Positions 7,234-15,460 of a stretch of 38,495 nucleotides of DNA are shown here, piece after piece. The notes below the pieces were generated by a model. That model saw only the letters and a list, made by a program, of their open reading frames with translations, did not search any database and had not been told where the DNA came from. The translations under genes and the position numbers were made by a program. The stretch's first letter is position 1. Every line of letters begins with the position of its first letter. Origin of the DNA: an uncultured Clostridia bacterium (lineage in GTDB: Bacteria > Bacillota > Clostridia > Christensenellales > Pumilibacteraceae). Location: the NCBI GenBank assembly GCA_947627075.1, contig CANQUR010000001.1, forward strand, positions 1-38,495. The letters are read 5' to 3'.

Positions 7234-8397
7234 TTATTTCTTTTTTATTATCCAATATCGAAACGATTTCTTTTCGACACTATCCATAGTAAACAAATCT
7301 TCGGAAAAAAGCAACTTATTTTCAAGGTAAATATGAATTTTTCCTATTCGTTCACCCATTTTCACCGGAGCGGATATTTCATCGGGCAATTCGAATTCAA
7401 AATGCAATTGCCTGATCTCATCTTCGGTCAAAGGATAATGGATTATTGATTCAAGTCCGACATTTACCCTATCTCTTTTACCATTTTTAATTTTTACTGT
7501 TTCCAAAGGAACATTCGTACTTATTATGTCTGACGTAATTAGCTTTTCAAAGCCAATATCCATCAATCTCGAGCATTCCTCGAACATAGGCCCACAATTC
7601 AATACAACACAAATCAATGTAGTACCATTACGTTTTGCAGACGAAACCAAACACCTTCCCGCTTTTTTTGTAAATCCCGTTTTGATTCCGTTTCCGCCAT
7701 CGAACGTAGACAAAATTTTATTTTTATTTACAATTACCCTGCCGTAATCATGATCTTTCCAAGTAGTTTTATATTTTTTTGTGTCCACTATTTCGGCAAA
7801 AATAGGATTACGCATAGCATAAGCGGAAATTAATGCAAGGTCATAAGCCGTAGTATAATGTTCATCATCATGAAGTCCATGAGGATTTACAAAATGCGTA
7901 TTATTTGCGCCGATTTGCTTTGCAAGAGAGTTCATCATTTCGGCAAAGTTTTCAATACTGCCTCCTACGGTGATTGCAAGCGCAACCGCACAATCATTGC
8001 CGGATTGAAGCATTAGTCCATAAAGCAGATCTCTTACACTTAACTTCTCTCCGTGTTGAAGATAAATTGAAGAACCCTCAACACCGACTGCCTCATCGGG
8101 AATAGTTATAGTTTTGTCAAGGCATTTTGTGTGTTCGATGACGGTTATGGCGGTCATAATTTTAGTTGTGCTTGCCATTGGCAACTTCTTATGTGCATCT
8201 TTCTGCATTATAAGTCTGCCGCTATCAAGTTCAAGCATCGCCATACCGCTTGCAGAACATTGGACATCTTTTATCGCCACATCATTTTCAATAGACAATT
8301 CATGATCGTAATCTGCATTTACAAAATAAACCAATCCGCTGCTTATGCACAAAAGTAAAATTATCAATAACGCTATTCTGCGTATAAATATTTTCAT
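7234..8397 (-). CDS. dacF: D-alanyl-D-alanine carboxypeptidase, DacF/DacB (PBP5) type
   Basis: A 387-residue serine DD-carboxypeptidase (peptidase family S11) that trims the terminal D-Ala from peptidoglycan stems. An N-terminal hydrophobic segment (residues 8-26) acts as signal peptide or anchor. The three penicillin-binding motifs are intact: STTK (76-79), SGN (131-133) and KTG (238-240). A C-terminal beta-rich domain follows. The start overlaps the ytfJ stop as ATGA. Its position after ytfI-ytfJ and before rluB matches the clostridial sporulation cluster in which this paralogue affects cortex cross-linking, so a spore-related role is inferred. The usual spmA-spmB pair between dacF/dacB and rluB is absent. 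The symbol is approximate because dacF and dacB paralogues are hard to separate by eye. Confidence 0.88.
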   Translation of the reverse strand: MKIFIRRIALLIILLLCISSGLVYFVNADYDHELSIENDVAIKDVQCSASGMAMLELDSGRLIMQKDAHKKLPMASTTKIMTAITVIEHTKCLDKTITIPDEAVGVEGSSIYLQHGEKLSVRDLLYGLMLQSGNDCAVALAITVGGSIENFAEMMNSLAKQIGANNTHFVNPHGLHDDEHYTTAYDLALISAYAMRNPIFAEIVDTKKYKTTWKDHDYGRVIVNKNKILSTFDGGNGIKTGFTKKAGRCLVSSAKRNGTTLICVVLNCGPMFEECSRLMDIGFEKLITSDIISTNVPLETVKIKNGKRDRVNVGLESIIHYPLTEDEIRQLHFEFELPDEISAPVKMGERIGKIHIYLENKLLFSEDLFTMDSVEKKSFRYWIIKKK

Positions 8398-8774
8398 TTT
8401 TTTATCTTGCCCGCTATTGCATCTACTAAATCCGGTGCAATTTCCATCAACTTTTCAAGCGGATTTTTATCGTTGATGTTTATCAATCTTATTCCCTTCC
8501 CGTCGCTAACCAAGAATCCTATCGGTTGCATCGAAACACCTGCGCCGCTTCCGCCGGCAAAAGGAAATTCCTCCTTTTGTTCCGCCGATAAATCGCTGTA
8601 TTCCCCTCCACCGGTCAAAAATCCCATGCTTACTCTGCTTATGGGAATTATGGAAACTCCATCGGCAGTGGTTATGGGAGTTCCTATGACCGTATCGGCG
8701 TCAATAAAGCTTCGTATTTTGACAAGCGCATTGTCCATTAATCTTTCTATAGGACGATCATTTTCCAATATCAT
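8394..8774 (-). CDS. ytfJ: GerW family sporulation protein YtfJ
   Basis: A 126-residue protein with the YtfJ/GerW family core: VIGTPITTADGVSIIPISRVSMGF, a Gly-rich stretch GGGEY and then FAGGSGAGVSMQPIGFLV. In Bacillus, GerW is made in the developing spore and is needed for normal germination; its biochemical activity is unknown. The ATG at 8774 is chosen for the AAGGAG site about 10 nt upstream and because homologues start at this point; a start at 8825 would lie deep inside the upstream gene. It overlaps ytfI by 17 bp and dacF by 4 bp (ATGA), so the three form one unit. Its presence is one of two sporulation markers in this window. Confidence 0.9.
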   Translation of the reverse strand: MILENDRPIERLMDNALVKIRSFIDADTVIGTPITTADGVSIIPISRVSMGFLTGGGEYSDLSAEQKEEFPFAGGSGAGVSMQPIGFLVSDGKGIRLININDKNPLEKLMEIAPDLVDAIAGKIKK

Positions 8775-9336
8775 TATTGCTTTTCTCCTTTTTACTGAAT
8801 ATAATACCATATATAATGTCCGCAATAGTTATGGAAAATATCCCACTGACTCTCAAAATCAACGACTTATTTTGAAAATTTGCTTTTACTTCACTCATAG
8901 CCTTGAGTCTTTGAGTAGATAAAATGTATAATAATGCGCCTCCGAACAACCATTGTAAAATCGATACGATTATAACCGTTCTAAATGCATCATCTCCTCC
9001 ATATTCGGCATAAGCAACAATCTCAATAATATCGAGATTATAAAACGGATTTGGCAAAGCTTGCTTTATTGCATTCTTCGCGGAATTACGATCCACTTGA
9101 TTCAAATTCAAAGTCGTTATAACTTTATCTTTATTTTTTAGTAACAATCTAAAGGAATCAAAATCGCTCCCTTCAAAAGCGATATCTATATCTATTACCT
9201 TGATACCAAACAGACAGAAAACTATTGAATTTTTTTTACCATATATGTCTATATTCAATCGAACTTCCGAAATTATGGAAAAAGACATAATAAACAAAAA
9301 AATTAACGCTATGCAAATTGCACTCAACATATGCAT
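8758..9336 (-). CDS. DUF2953-like membrane protein (YtfI-type)
   Basis: A 192-residue protein with an N-terminal transmembrane helix (about residues 3-22), a charged middle region, a YNLDIIEIVAYAEYGGDDAFRTVIIVSILQWL block and a second hydrophobic region around residue 120-140. The EYGxxDAxxTxxxxG pattern and the position directly before ytfJ match the DUF2953/YtfI family, found next to ytfJ in Bacillus and Clostridia. The function is unknown; the neighbours suggest a spore-related membrane role. No good ribosome-binding site precedes ATG 9336 (or the second ATG two codons later), and I saw no convincing SigA promoter in the 78 bp upstream, so it may be read through from comEC or use a sporulation sigma factor. 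Confidence 0.68.
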   Translation of the reverse strand: MHMLSAICIALIFLFIMSFSIISEVRLNIDIYGKKNSIVFCLFGIKVIDIDIAFEGSDFDSFRLLLKNKDKVITTLNLNQVDRNSAKNAIKQALPNPFYNLDIIEIVAYAEYGGDDAFRTVIIVSILQWLFGGALLYILSTQRLKAMSEVKANFQNKSLILRVSGIFSITIADIIYGIIFSKKEKSNNDIGK

Positions 9337-9414
9337 ATTTTTTGCATTGTATCAAGACTATATACTAAATTTTCAACGCAAAATTTACTGTTTATGATAG
9401 ACATAATCAGTAGA

Positions 9415-10947
9415 TCATAGAAACATCAAAAGCAATATAACAAGTAACGCCAACATCCCGCCGATCAATGCTATCGTTTTTTTGTTCTTGGCGTTAAAGA
9501 AATCCCCTATTACAAAATAATATGCATATAACAACATGACAATAGAAGACTCATGAACGGCTATTTGTGCAAATGGCAAAGTGGCACAAAAAGACGCGGC
9601 AGTATTTAGAATTTGTATTACAGATCCCGCAAACGAAAGAACAAAGCTTAAAAATGGGATAAGCGATATCAACAACGCTATAAAAGTGGCAATAAACGCC
9701 ATTGCGATAAGCGGCATAAGCACGATATTCACAATTACAGAATATGTTTGCAACGTTCCGAAAAAATACATGCTCGGAGGCAAGATGCCGAGTTGTGCAG
9801 ATATTGAAATCGCTATGGAATTTGACAGCTTGTCCGGAATATTTATCTTTTTGAGCCCTCTGAAAAAGATCGGCTGAAAATTTATTATTGAGAATACCGA
9901 TCCTACACTCATGACAAAACCTACATCAAACAGCATAAACGGTGATAATGTCAATATAACAGTGGTAGCTGTTCCGAGGGCATTAAAGGCATCCTTACGC
10001 TCTCCAAACAATACTGCTCCACCGCCGATCAAGCACATAATGACCGCTCGCGTTACAGACGGCGAAAAACCTGCCAAAAATGCATATAATAACAAAACTA
10101 TCGCAGAAATAATATATGATGGCAGCCGTTTCAGTCTTAAGCGTTTAAGAATAAACATTAGCAATGCCATCAAAAAGCCAATGTGCAATCCGGACACTGC
10201 CAATATATGGGCAACACCCGCTATAGAAAAAGCTTCCGAGTTTTCTTCCGAAATTTCGTTTTTATTGCCCGTTAAAATCCCATACGCAATGCCGCCACTG
10301 ACATCACCCATGTTATCTATGAACTTATGTTTTATAAAAACATTGACGCTCGATAAAAGATCCGGAAGTTGCGCAGTTACTTCGATCTTTTTATTGTTGA
10401 TAGATGCAAGATAACGGATATCGGATCGTAAAACCATACTATTTATAAAAAAATCCGCAACCAATGTATTTAGTTGTATGGCATCCGTGAAACTTACTTT
10501 ATAACCTATGCAACTGTCATCAAAAGAGTCGTGTGCGTTATAGACGCTCAACAACATTTTACCTTTCACCTTGCTGTTTTCGATTTTCAAATTCTTGAGC
10601 GTAAGGATTTTCGCATCTTTAGAGTCATAACAATCCTCTATTACGCCTTCTATGTGGTATGTATAAGTCTGAATTATTTCGCTCGGGATCCAAGTATAAA
10701 CTTTTACAAAAAACGCTATTGACGAAATTACGCATAATATCGACGTCAAGAAAACGGTGATTATTTTATATTTTTCAATGCATCCCCTTCGAATTAATAC
10801 TATAATCGACGGTATTAATATAATGCAACTCAAAAGAATCACGCCAAGCCATGCTATATTCAAAGCGACAAGGCACGCAATTATCGACAAAATCAACAAA
10901 ACTGCCGAATATACAAAGCTTCTGAAATTAACTAATTTTCTCATCAA
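9415..10947 (-). CDS. comEC: ComEC/Rec2-family DNA-uptake channel, short form without MBL domain
   Basis: A 510-residue polytopic protein. After N-terminal helices and a DUF4131-like soluble domain comes the Competence domain signature: GIAYGILTGNKNEIS followed by AHILAVSGLHIGFLMALL (about residue 250), then repeated hydrophobic helices to the C-terminus. ComEC forms the inner-membrane channel for single-stranded DNA in natural transformation. Full-length proteins of about 750 residues carry a C-terminal metallo-beta-lactamase-like domain thought to degrade the non-entering strand; here the protein ends in the last membrane helix and the next 78 bp are non-coding, so that domain is absent at this locus. 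The start overlaps the recG stop (ATGA). No comEA or other competence gene is in the window. Functional competence is not shown. Confidence 0.88.
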   Translation of the reverse strand: MMRKLVNFRSFVYSAVLLILSIIACLVALNIAWLGVILLSCIILIPSIIVLIRRGCIEKYKIITVFLTSILCVISSIAFFVKVYTWIPSEIIQTYTYHIEGVIEDCYDSKDAKILTLKNLKIENSKVKGKMLLSVYNAHDSFDDSCIGYKVSFTDAIQLNTLVADFFINSMVLRSDIRYLASINNKKIEVTAQLPDLLSSVNVFIKHKFIDNMGDVSGGIAYGILTGNKNEISEENSEAFSIAGVAHILAVSGLHIGFLMALLMFILKRLRLKRLPSYIISAIVLLLYAFLAGFSPSVTRAVIMCLIGGGAVLFGERKDAFNALGTATTVILTLSPFMLFDVGFVMSVGSVFSIINFQPIFFRGLKKINIPDKLSNSIAISISAQLGILPPSMYFFGTLQTYSVIVNIVLMPLIAMAFIATFIALLISLIPFLSFVLSFAGSVIQILNTAASFCATLPFAQIAVHESSIVMLLYAYYFVIGDFFNAKNKKTIALIGGMLALLVILLLMFL

Positions 10948-12911
10948 TTGAGAGTCAATCCTTTTATATAATCAAATGACCCTTCTGATAACTCGATCTT
11001 GCCGTCACTTACCAAATAATTTGCTATATTCTTTGCATTATTCAGTATAGACTCGTTGATCCCTATATCGCAAAAGATATTATCGGTGCCATGCTGCCTT
11101 TTTCCCAAAAAGTCTCCGGCTCCTCGCATTTTGAAATCATATTCCGCAAGCTCAAAACCATTGCTTGTCTTTATAAAATAATTAAGCCTCTCATCGGGAG
11201 CGTCAAATTTGCTTACGACAAAACAGTAGCTGTCCTTATTACCTCTTCCCACTCTGCCTCTCAATTGATGTAATTGACTGAGCCCATAAGCTTCCGCATC
11301 GTAGATAACCATATTTACGGCATCCGCCACATCTATTCCGACCTCTATAACAGTAGTACATACCAAAATTTTTATTATCCCGCTTAAAAATGCGTTCATT
11401 ACCTTATTTTTATTCTCATCAATCATTTGCCCATGTACCATACCTACCGCCTCGCCGTATTTTGTCTTGAGTTCCCTATAAACATTAGTAGCCGAAATAC
11501 CTTCGTCATCATCGACGCGCGGACAAACTATATATGCTTTTTCTCCTATCAAAGATTTTCGATAGATAAAATCGAGCATATCTTGTTCTTTGCGCTTTGG
11601 TACAAATTTAGTAAATATTTTAGCCTTATCGGTCGGCATAGTTTTTATAAGTGAAATATCCAAATCACCATATAGCGTAAGCGCCAATGTGCGTGGTATG
11701 GGAGTTGCGGACATTACCAAACTATCTACGCAATCGCCTTTATTTTCCAGTTCTCCGCGCTGTTCCACTCCAAAACGTTGTTGCTCGTCTGCCACCGTAA
11801 GCGCCAAGTTTCTAAAATGAACCGAATTTTGAAAAAGTGCATGAGTCCCTATCACAATTTGCGCATTGCCCGTCTCAATGTTAAACAACGCTTCCTCACG
11901 GCGATCTTTGCTTTGACTTCCGCATACAAGCTCGCAATTTATTCCAAGAGGCTCAAAAAATTCAAGCGCCTTCCTATAATGTTGTTGCGCCAATATCTCT
12001 GTAGGCGCCATTAGAGCGGCTTGATATCCCGATAATGAGACATAATACATAGAAAGAAAAGCCACTATAGTCTTGCCACAGCCAACGTCTCCCTCTATCA
12101 ATCTGTTCATTTTCCGATTTGAATGCAGATCATCTATTATATTATTCAATGCAAATAATTGATCATTTGTCAATTCATATGGCAATGATCTTATAATCCT
12201 TTGCAACTCACATCTGTTGTCGTTGTATGTTTTATTTTTCATACCGACATTTTGCCCTTTCAAAGTAAAAAATACCGCAATATTAAAGGCAAGAATTTGA
12301 GTTGCGGCGCTGATTTTGCTTTCAATCAATTCTTCCTTTCTTGTAGGTTTATGAATGGCTCTTACACAACGATCCATAGGCAACAATCCATATGATTCAC
12401 AAATTTCGTCGGATATCTGTCCTTGTATCGACACATTATTTAGGATCTGTCGAATAGCATCTTTTATCACCTTTGCCGGTATACCGTTATATGGTCGATA
12501 AAATGGCACGATTTCATTCACATTGTCTACACTCGTCAATGCCGTAGCGTAAATTTCCGCATTTTTGCCAATTTTTTTCACGCGACCTATGACGGCATAG
12601 CGATTTGAATTCATAATTTGTCTTTTTATAAAAGGTTGGTTGAACCAAACGCAGTCAAAGCGATTGTTTCCGTCGCTGAAGGAAGCCTTGACAAATGATA
12701 AACCTTTTCTTATATATTTGCACACCGGATCCGAAATACACTCCGCTATCAAAGCGGCTTCTTCCCCTACATTAAAATCGCAAAGTTTACTCTCGGGAAA
12801 AACATATTTGTTCGGAAAAACAGCCAATAAATCGGACGGAGCAGTAAGCCCTGCCTCGATCAACGCCTGAATTCGCTTTGCACCTAATCCTTTTATCTCT
12901 TCGAAACGCAT
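10944..12911 (-). CDS. recG: ATP-dependent DNA helicase RecG
   Basis: A 655-residue superfamily 2 helicase that regresses stalled replication forks and processes branched DNA. An N-terminal wedge/OB domain precedes the Walker A motif EGDVGCGKT, motif Ia MAPTEILAQQHY, motif III SATPIPRTLAL and the C-terminal QLRGRVGRG with FxxRGxGDFLGxRQHG (RGAGDFLGKRQHG). All identify RecG. Motif II reads ADEQQRFG instead of the usual DEQHRFG: the codon at 11778-11780 is CAA (Gln) rather than a His codon. Length is near the family norm of about 680. The ATG at 12911 has no strong Shine-Dalgarno site, and a 13-bp hairpin sits 15 nt upstream. It follows the asp23-fakA pair, as in Bacillus and Clostridia. Confidence 0.95.
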   Translation of the reverse strand: MRFEEIKGLGAKRIQALIEAGLTAPSDLLAVFPNKYVFPESKLCDFNVGEEAALIAECISDPVCKYIRKGLSFVKASFSDGNNRFDCVWFNQPFIKRQIMNSNRYAVIGRVKKIGKNAEIYATALTSVDNVNEIVPFYRPYNGIPAKVIKDAIRQILNNVSIQGQISDEICESYGLLPMDRCVRAIHKPTRKEELIESKISAATQILAFNIAVFFTLKGQNVGMKNKTYNDNRCELQRIIRSLPYELTNDQLFALNNIIDDLHSNRKMNRLIEGDVGCGKTIVAFLSMYYVSLSGYQAALMAPTEILAQQHYRKALEFFEPLGINCELVCGSQSKDRREEALFNIETGNAQIVIGTHALFQNSVHFRNLALTVADEQQRFGVEQRGELENKGDCVDSLVMSATPIPRTLALTLYGDLDISLIKTMPTDKAKIFTKFVPKRKEQDMLDFIYRKSLIGEKAYIVCPRVDDDEGISATNVYRELKTKYGEAVGMVHGQMIDENKNKVMNAFLSGIIKILVCTTVIEVGIDVADAVNMVIYDAEAYGLSQLHQLRGRVGRGNKDSYCFVVSKFDAPDERLNYFIKTSNGFELAEYDFKMRGAGDFLGKRQHGTDNIFCDIGINESILNNAKNIANYLVSDGKIELSEGSFDYIKGLTLN

Positions 12912-12925
12912 ATAAATCTTTATAT

Positions 12926-12955
12926 AGAGAAGAGGGATTTGTATCCCTCTTCTCT
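12926..12955. other. Perfect 13-bp hairpin between the fakA-like gene and recG
   Basis: Bases 12926-12938 pair exactly with 12943-12955 around a TTGT loop. The element occupies most of the 48-bp gap between the fakA-like stop and the recG ATG. On the minus strand the stem is followed by ATATAAAG, not a U-tract, so it is not a standard intrinsic terminator for the operon; on the plus strand it is followed by GCTTTTATT, but no plus-strand gene precedes it. It may be an RNA-processing or stability element, or a translational control element for recG. Confidence 0.7.
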
Positions 12956-12959
12956 GCTT

Positions 12960-14597
12960 TTATTCTAATGAAACAATGTAATAATATAGTGGCTGTCCGC
13001 CAAAGTGGATGTCGACATCACACCGTTTATATTTTTTGGTAAGTTCTTCCGCAAGATCATTTGCTTCCTCTTCCTTTACATTATTACCGAAATATAATGT
13101 AATGTTGGAAACATCGTTTGTCATCATTTTATCGACAAGTTCGGTTGTGACCTCTTTAACTTCCCCGCCCTTTGCAACAATATCTTTTGAATCAATACCG
13201 ATTATATCGCCTTCTTTAAGCTCCATATCGTTGATATTGGTACTTCTTACGGCATAAGTAACCATACCTGCCCTAATTCCATTTATGGCTTCTGTCATGA
13301 ACTCTATATTATTTTCGAGCGTATCCTCCGGATTAAATGCAAGTACAGCTGAAAGACCTTGCGGAACATTTACCGTCGGAATAATGGTGAGCTTTCTTTT
13401 TGAAATATTTTTTGCCTGCTCAGCCGCCAAGATGATGTTTTTATTATTCGGGAATACGAAAATATTCTCCGCGGGTATAGAATCGCAAGCACGCGCAATG
13501 TCGTCTGCGCTCGGATTCATCGTCTGTCCACCTTCAATGATATTATCTACAAGCAGATCCTTGAATATAGCAGCAAGTCCTTCACCGGCACATACCGAAA
13601 CAAGTCCATACGGCTTAAGATCTTCCTTCTTTTTATTGAGGATCGCCCTATTTTGCTCGAGCATATTTTCGATCTTTAATTTGTCAAGTTCGCCCAATTC
13701 AAGTGCATGAGTAAGCACAACGCCCGGTTGGTTCGAATGTACATGAACCTTGACCATGGACAAATCGCCTATAACCAATACGCAATCGCCGATAGCCATC
13801 AACTTCTCTCGAAATCTGTCAATGTCCGCCTCGGTCGTCCATTTGTGCATATTTATGATAAAAAACTCGGTACAATACGCAAATTCGATATCGGACAAAT
13901 CTTTTATATCAAAATGCGCTTCTTCGGTATATTTAGATATAGTCTCACTCTTTACCTTATCGTCGAATTCTATATTTTCTTCTTCTACGCCTGCAATAAC
14001 ATTATAGAATCCTTGTAATATTATCAATAGACCTCTGCCACCGGCGTCGACGACACCGGCTTTTTTCAAAATCGGCAATAATTCCGGAGTAAGCTTTAAC
14101 GCTTCTTCGCCTGCCTCTATCGTATCCTTCATGAGCGTTTCGATATCTGTCTTTTTTGCGTTTTTGACAGCATACTCGCTCATGGCTTTTACGACCGTCA
14201 AGATAGTGCCTTCCTTTGGTTTGGTTACTGCCATGTACGCAACGGATGTTCCCTTTTCCAAACCTTTTGCAAATGTCTTGGGCGTGATGGTCTCATTGCC
14301 GGACATTACGGTTGCCATGCCCTTCAAAATTTGGCTCAAGATAACTCCGCTGTTGCCTCGAGCTCCTCTCAACGCACCTTTACTTAAAGCGTCACAAAGA
14401 TCCATCATCTTATTGCTTTGGCAATTGGTCACTTCTTTTGCCGCGGAAAGCATGGTAAGCGACATATTGGTACCGGTATCACCGTCCGGAACCGGAAAGA
14501 CATTCAACGCATCGACGTGCTCTTTGTTCATATCGATGAGTTTAGCTCCATTCAATATCATTTTTCTGAACATATTACCGGTTATAGATTTAACCAT
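12960..14597 (-). CDS. fakA: DAK2/DegV-linked kinase family protein, FakA/YloV type
   Basis: A 545-residue protein. The N-terminal DhaL/DAK2 domain carries NVFPVPDGDTGTNMSLT (the Asp cluster binding Mg-ATP) and RGARGNSGVILSQILKG; the middle and C-terminal FakA-like domains include VDAGGRGL and VHVHSNQPG. In Staphylococcus FakA phosphorylates fatty acids presented by DegV-like FakB partners, feeding host or released fatty acids to phospholipid synthesis; no fakB gene is visible here. The ATG at 14597 has a GGAG site 8 nt upstream and gives the conserved start; a candidate at 14618 is five bases beyond it only in leader-like sequence. It lies 33 bp after asp23, the standard yloU-yloV pair of Bacillus. 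Confidence 0.9.
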   Translation of the reverse strand: MVKSITGNMFRKMILNGAKLIDMNKEHVDALNVFPVPDGDTGTNMSLTMLSAAKEVTNCQSNKMMDLCDALSKGALRGARGNSGVILSQILKGMATVMSGNETITPKTFAKGLEKGTSVAYMAVTKPKEGTILTVVKAMSEYAVKNAKKTDIETLMKDTIEAGEEALKLTPELLPILKKAGVVDAGGRGLLIILQGFYNVIAGVEEENIEFDDKVKSETISKYTEEAHFDIKDLSDIEFAYCTEFFIINMHKWTTEADIDRFREKLMAIGDCVLVIGDLSMVKVHVHSNQPGVVLTHALELGELDKLKIENMLEQNRAILNKKKEDLKPYGLVSVCAGEGLAAIFKDLLVDNIIEGGQTMNPSADDIARACDSIPAENIFVFPNNKNIILAAEQAKNISKRKLTIIPTVNVPQGLSAVLAFNPEDTLENNIEFMTEAINGIRAGMVTYAVRSTNINDMELKEGDIIGIDSKDIVAKGGEVKEVTTELVDKMMTNDVSNITLYFGNNVKEEEANDLAEELTKKYKRCDVDIHFGGQPLYYYIVSLE

Positions 14598-14630
14598 AAT
14601 TTTCTCCTTCTCCTGCAAAAAAGTCGGGAT

Positions 14631-14981
14631 CTAAACCTTTATTCCCAAAACATTGACATTTATAGTATCAACAACCATTCCCGAAAACTTTTCCACATCG
14701 TATTTAACTGTTTTTTTAAGGCTGTGCGCAACAGCTTCGATATTGACACCGTATTTCAAAATAATATAGATGTCAATAAAGATCCTGTCTCCGCTTGCCA
14801 AAACGCGAACGCCTTGAGAATTTTTGGATTTTCTGAATAGATCCGCAAAGCTGTCCGCCAATCGTTTGGAAACGAGTTCTACAACACCATAACATTCTAG
14901 CGCGGAACAACCGGCTATCTGCGCGATAGCTTCCTCGGTTATAGTTATCCTGCCGTATGCATTTGATGTGTTTACACTCAT
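14631..14981 (-). CDS. Asp23/Gls24 family envelope stress protein (YloU)
   Basis: A 116-residue protein with the Asp23/Gls24 core: GRITITEEAIAQIAGCSALECYGVVEL, then GVRVLASGDRIFIDIYIILKYGVNI and a late helix. Such proteins are small, abundant, and in Staphylococcus are membrane-tethered and linked to envelope stress; in Bacillus yloU precedes yloV. An AGAGG site lies 6 nt before the ATG. A promoter with TTGCAA and TAAACT spaced by 17 bp lies about 65 bp upstream, making this the first gene of the asp23-to-rluB unit and divergent from rpmB. Confidence 0.9.
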   Translation of the reverse strand: MSVNTSNAYGRITITEEAIAQIAGCSALECYGVVELVSKRLADSFADLFRKSKNSQGVRVLASGDRIFIDIYIILKYGVNIEAVAHSLKKTVKYDVEKFSGMVVDTINVNVLGIKV

Positions 14982-15045
14982 TAAAAACCTCTGATTTGCC
15001 TAACAAACTTCTAAGCTTGTCATGACGACTATTTCATCACCTATA

Positions 15046-15074
15046 AGTTTAGCTTATTTAAGACTTAATTGCAA
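15046..15074 (-). promoter_or_regulatory. SigA-type promoter of the asp23 operon
   Basis: On the minus strand TTGCAA (15069-15074) and TAAACT (15046-15051) are 17 bp apart. The predicted leader is about 60 nt. It is divergent from the rpmB promoter, whose -35 lies about 70 bp away, so the 225-bp gap between the genes holds two independent promoters. Confidence 0.62.
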
Positions 15075-15146
15075 GAGATTTTAAGGCGTAATATAAAAAA
15101 ATATAAATTTTTTAACATTTTCAGTCAAATACCCCCCTATTTTTAG

Positions 15147-15176
15147 TTGCTTTTTCATGCCGCTTTATGATATATT
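15147..15176 (+). promoter_or_regulatory. SigA-type promoter of rpmB
   Basis: TTGCTT (15147-15152) and TATATT (15171-15176) are 18 bp apart, and the -10 is preceded by TGA, an extended -10 (TGn) signature. The leader to the rpmB ATG is short, about 25 nt, and contains CGGAGGTG as ribosome-binding site. Confidence 0.65.
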
Positions 15177-15206
15177 TTTTAAGCAATTCATTTCGGAGGT
15201 GTTATT

Positions 15207-15389
15207 ATGAGTAGAGTATGCGTTATTTGCGGTAAAGGTCGTACCAGCGGCAACAATGTCAGCCACTCCAACAGAAGAACAAAGCGCGCATTCAACGCAA
15301 ACGTTCATAAGGTTCAGGTCGAAATAGACGGAGTTGTTTCCAATGAATACGTTTGCACCCGTTGCATGAGAACTAGCAAAAAAAGCTAA
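15207..15389 (+). CDS. rpmB: 50S ribosomal protein L28
   Basis: The only plus-strand gene. The 60-residue protein starts MSRVCVICGKG, contains SHSNRRTKRAFNANVHKVQV, and carries two Cys pairs (Cys5/Cys8 and Cys50/Cys53), the zinc-binding C+ form of L28. Length is typical of Firmicutes. A GGAGG site lies 8 nt before the ATG and a strong hairpin terminator follows 35 bp after the stop. As in Bacillus it lies between spoVM and the asp23/yloU gene and is transcribed opposite to its left neighbour. Confidence 0.98.
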   Translation: MSRVCVICGKGRTSGNNVSHSNRRTKRAFNANVHKVQVEIDGVVSNEYVCTRCMRTSKKS

Positions 15390-15413
15390 CCACTTATTTA
15401 TATTAGCTTAAAC

Positions 15414-15460
15414 GACAAAAAATGTGTCTGCATAAATACGGACACTATTTTTTTGTTATT
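15414..15460. terminator. Bidirectional terminator between rpmB and spoVM
   Basis: A 7-bp stem (15424-15430 with 15439-15445, one G-T pair) with an 8-nt loop. On the plus strand it is followed by ATTTTTTTG and serves rpmB; on the minus strand it is followed by ATTTTTTG and can serve the yicC-to-spoVM operon, whose last stop codon ends at 15460. Confidence 0.82.

Noticed and set aside
14982..15206. A possible leader riboswitch or ribosomal-protein autoregulatory element in the asp23-rpmB gap
   Set aside because: Two short-leader promoters account for the sequence; no conserved structured RNA is apparent by eye.
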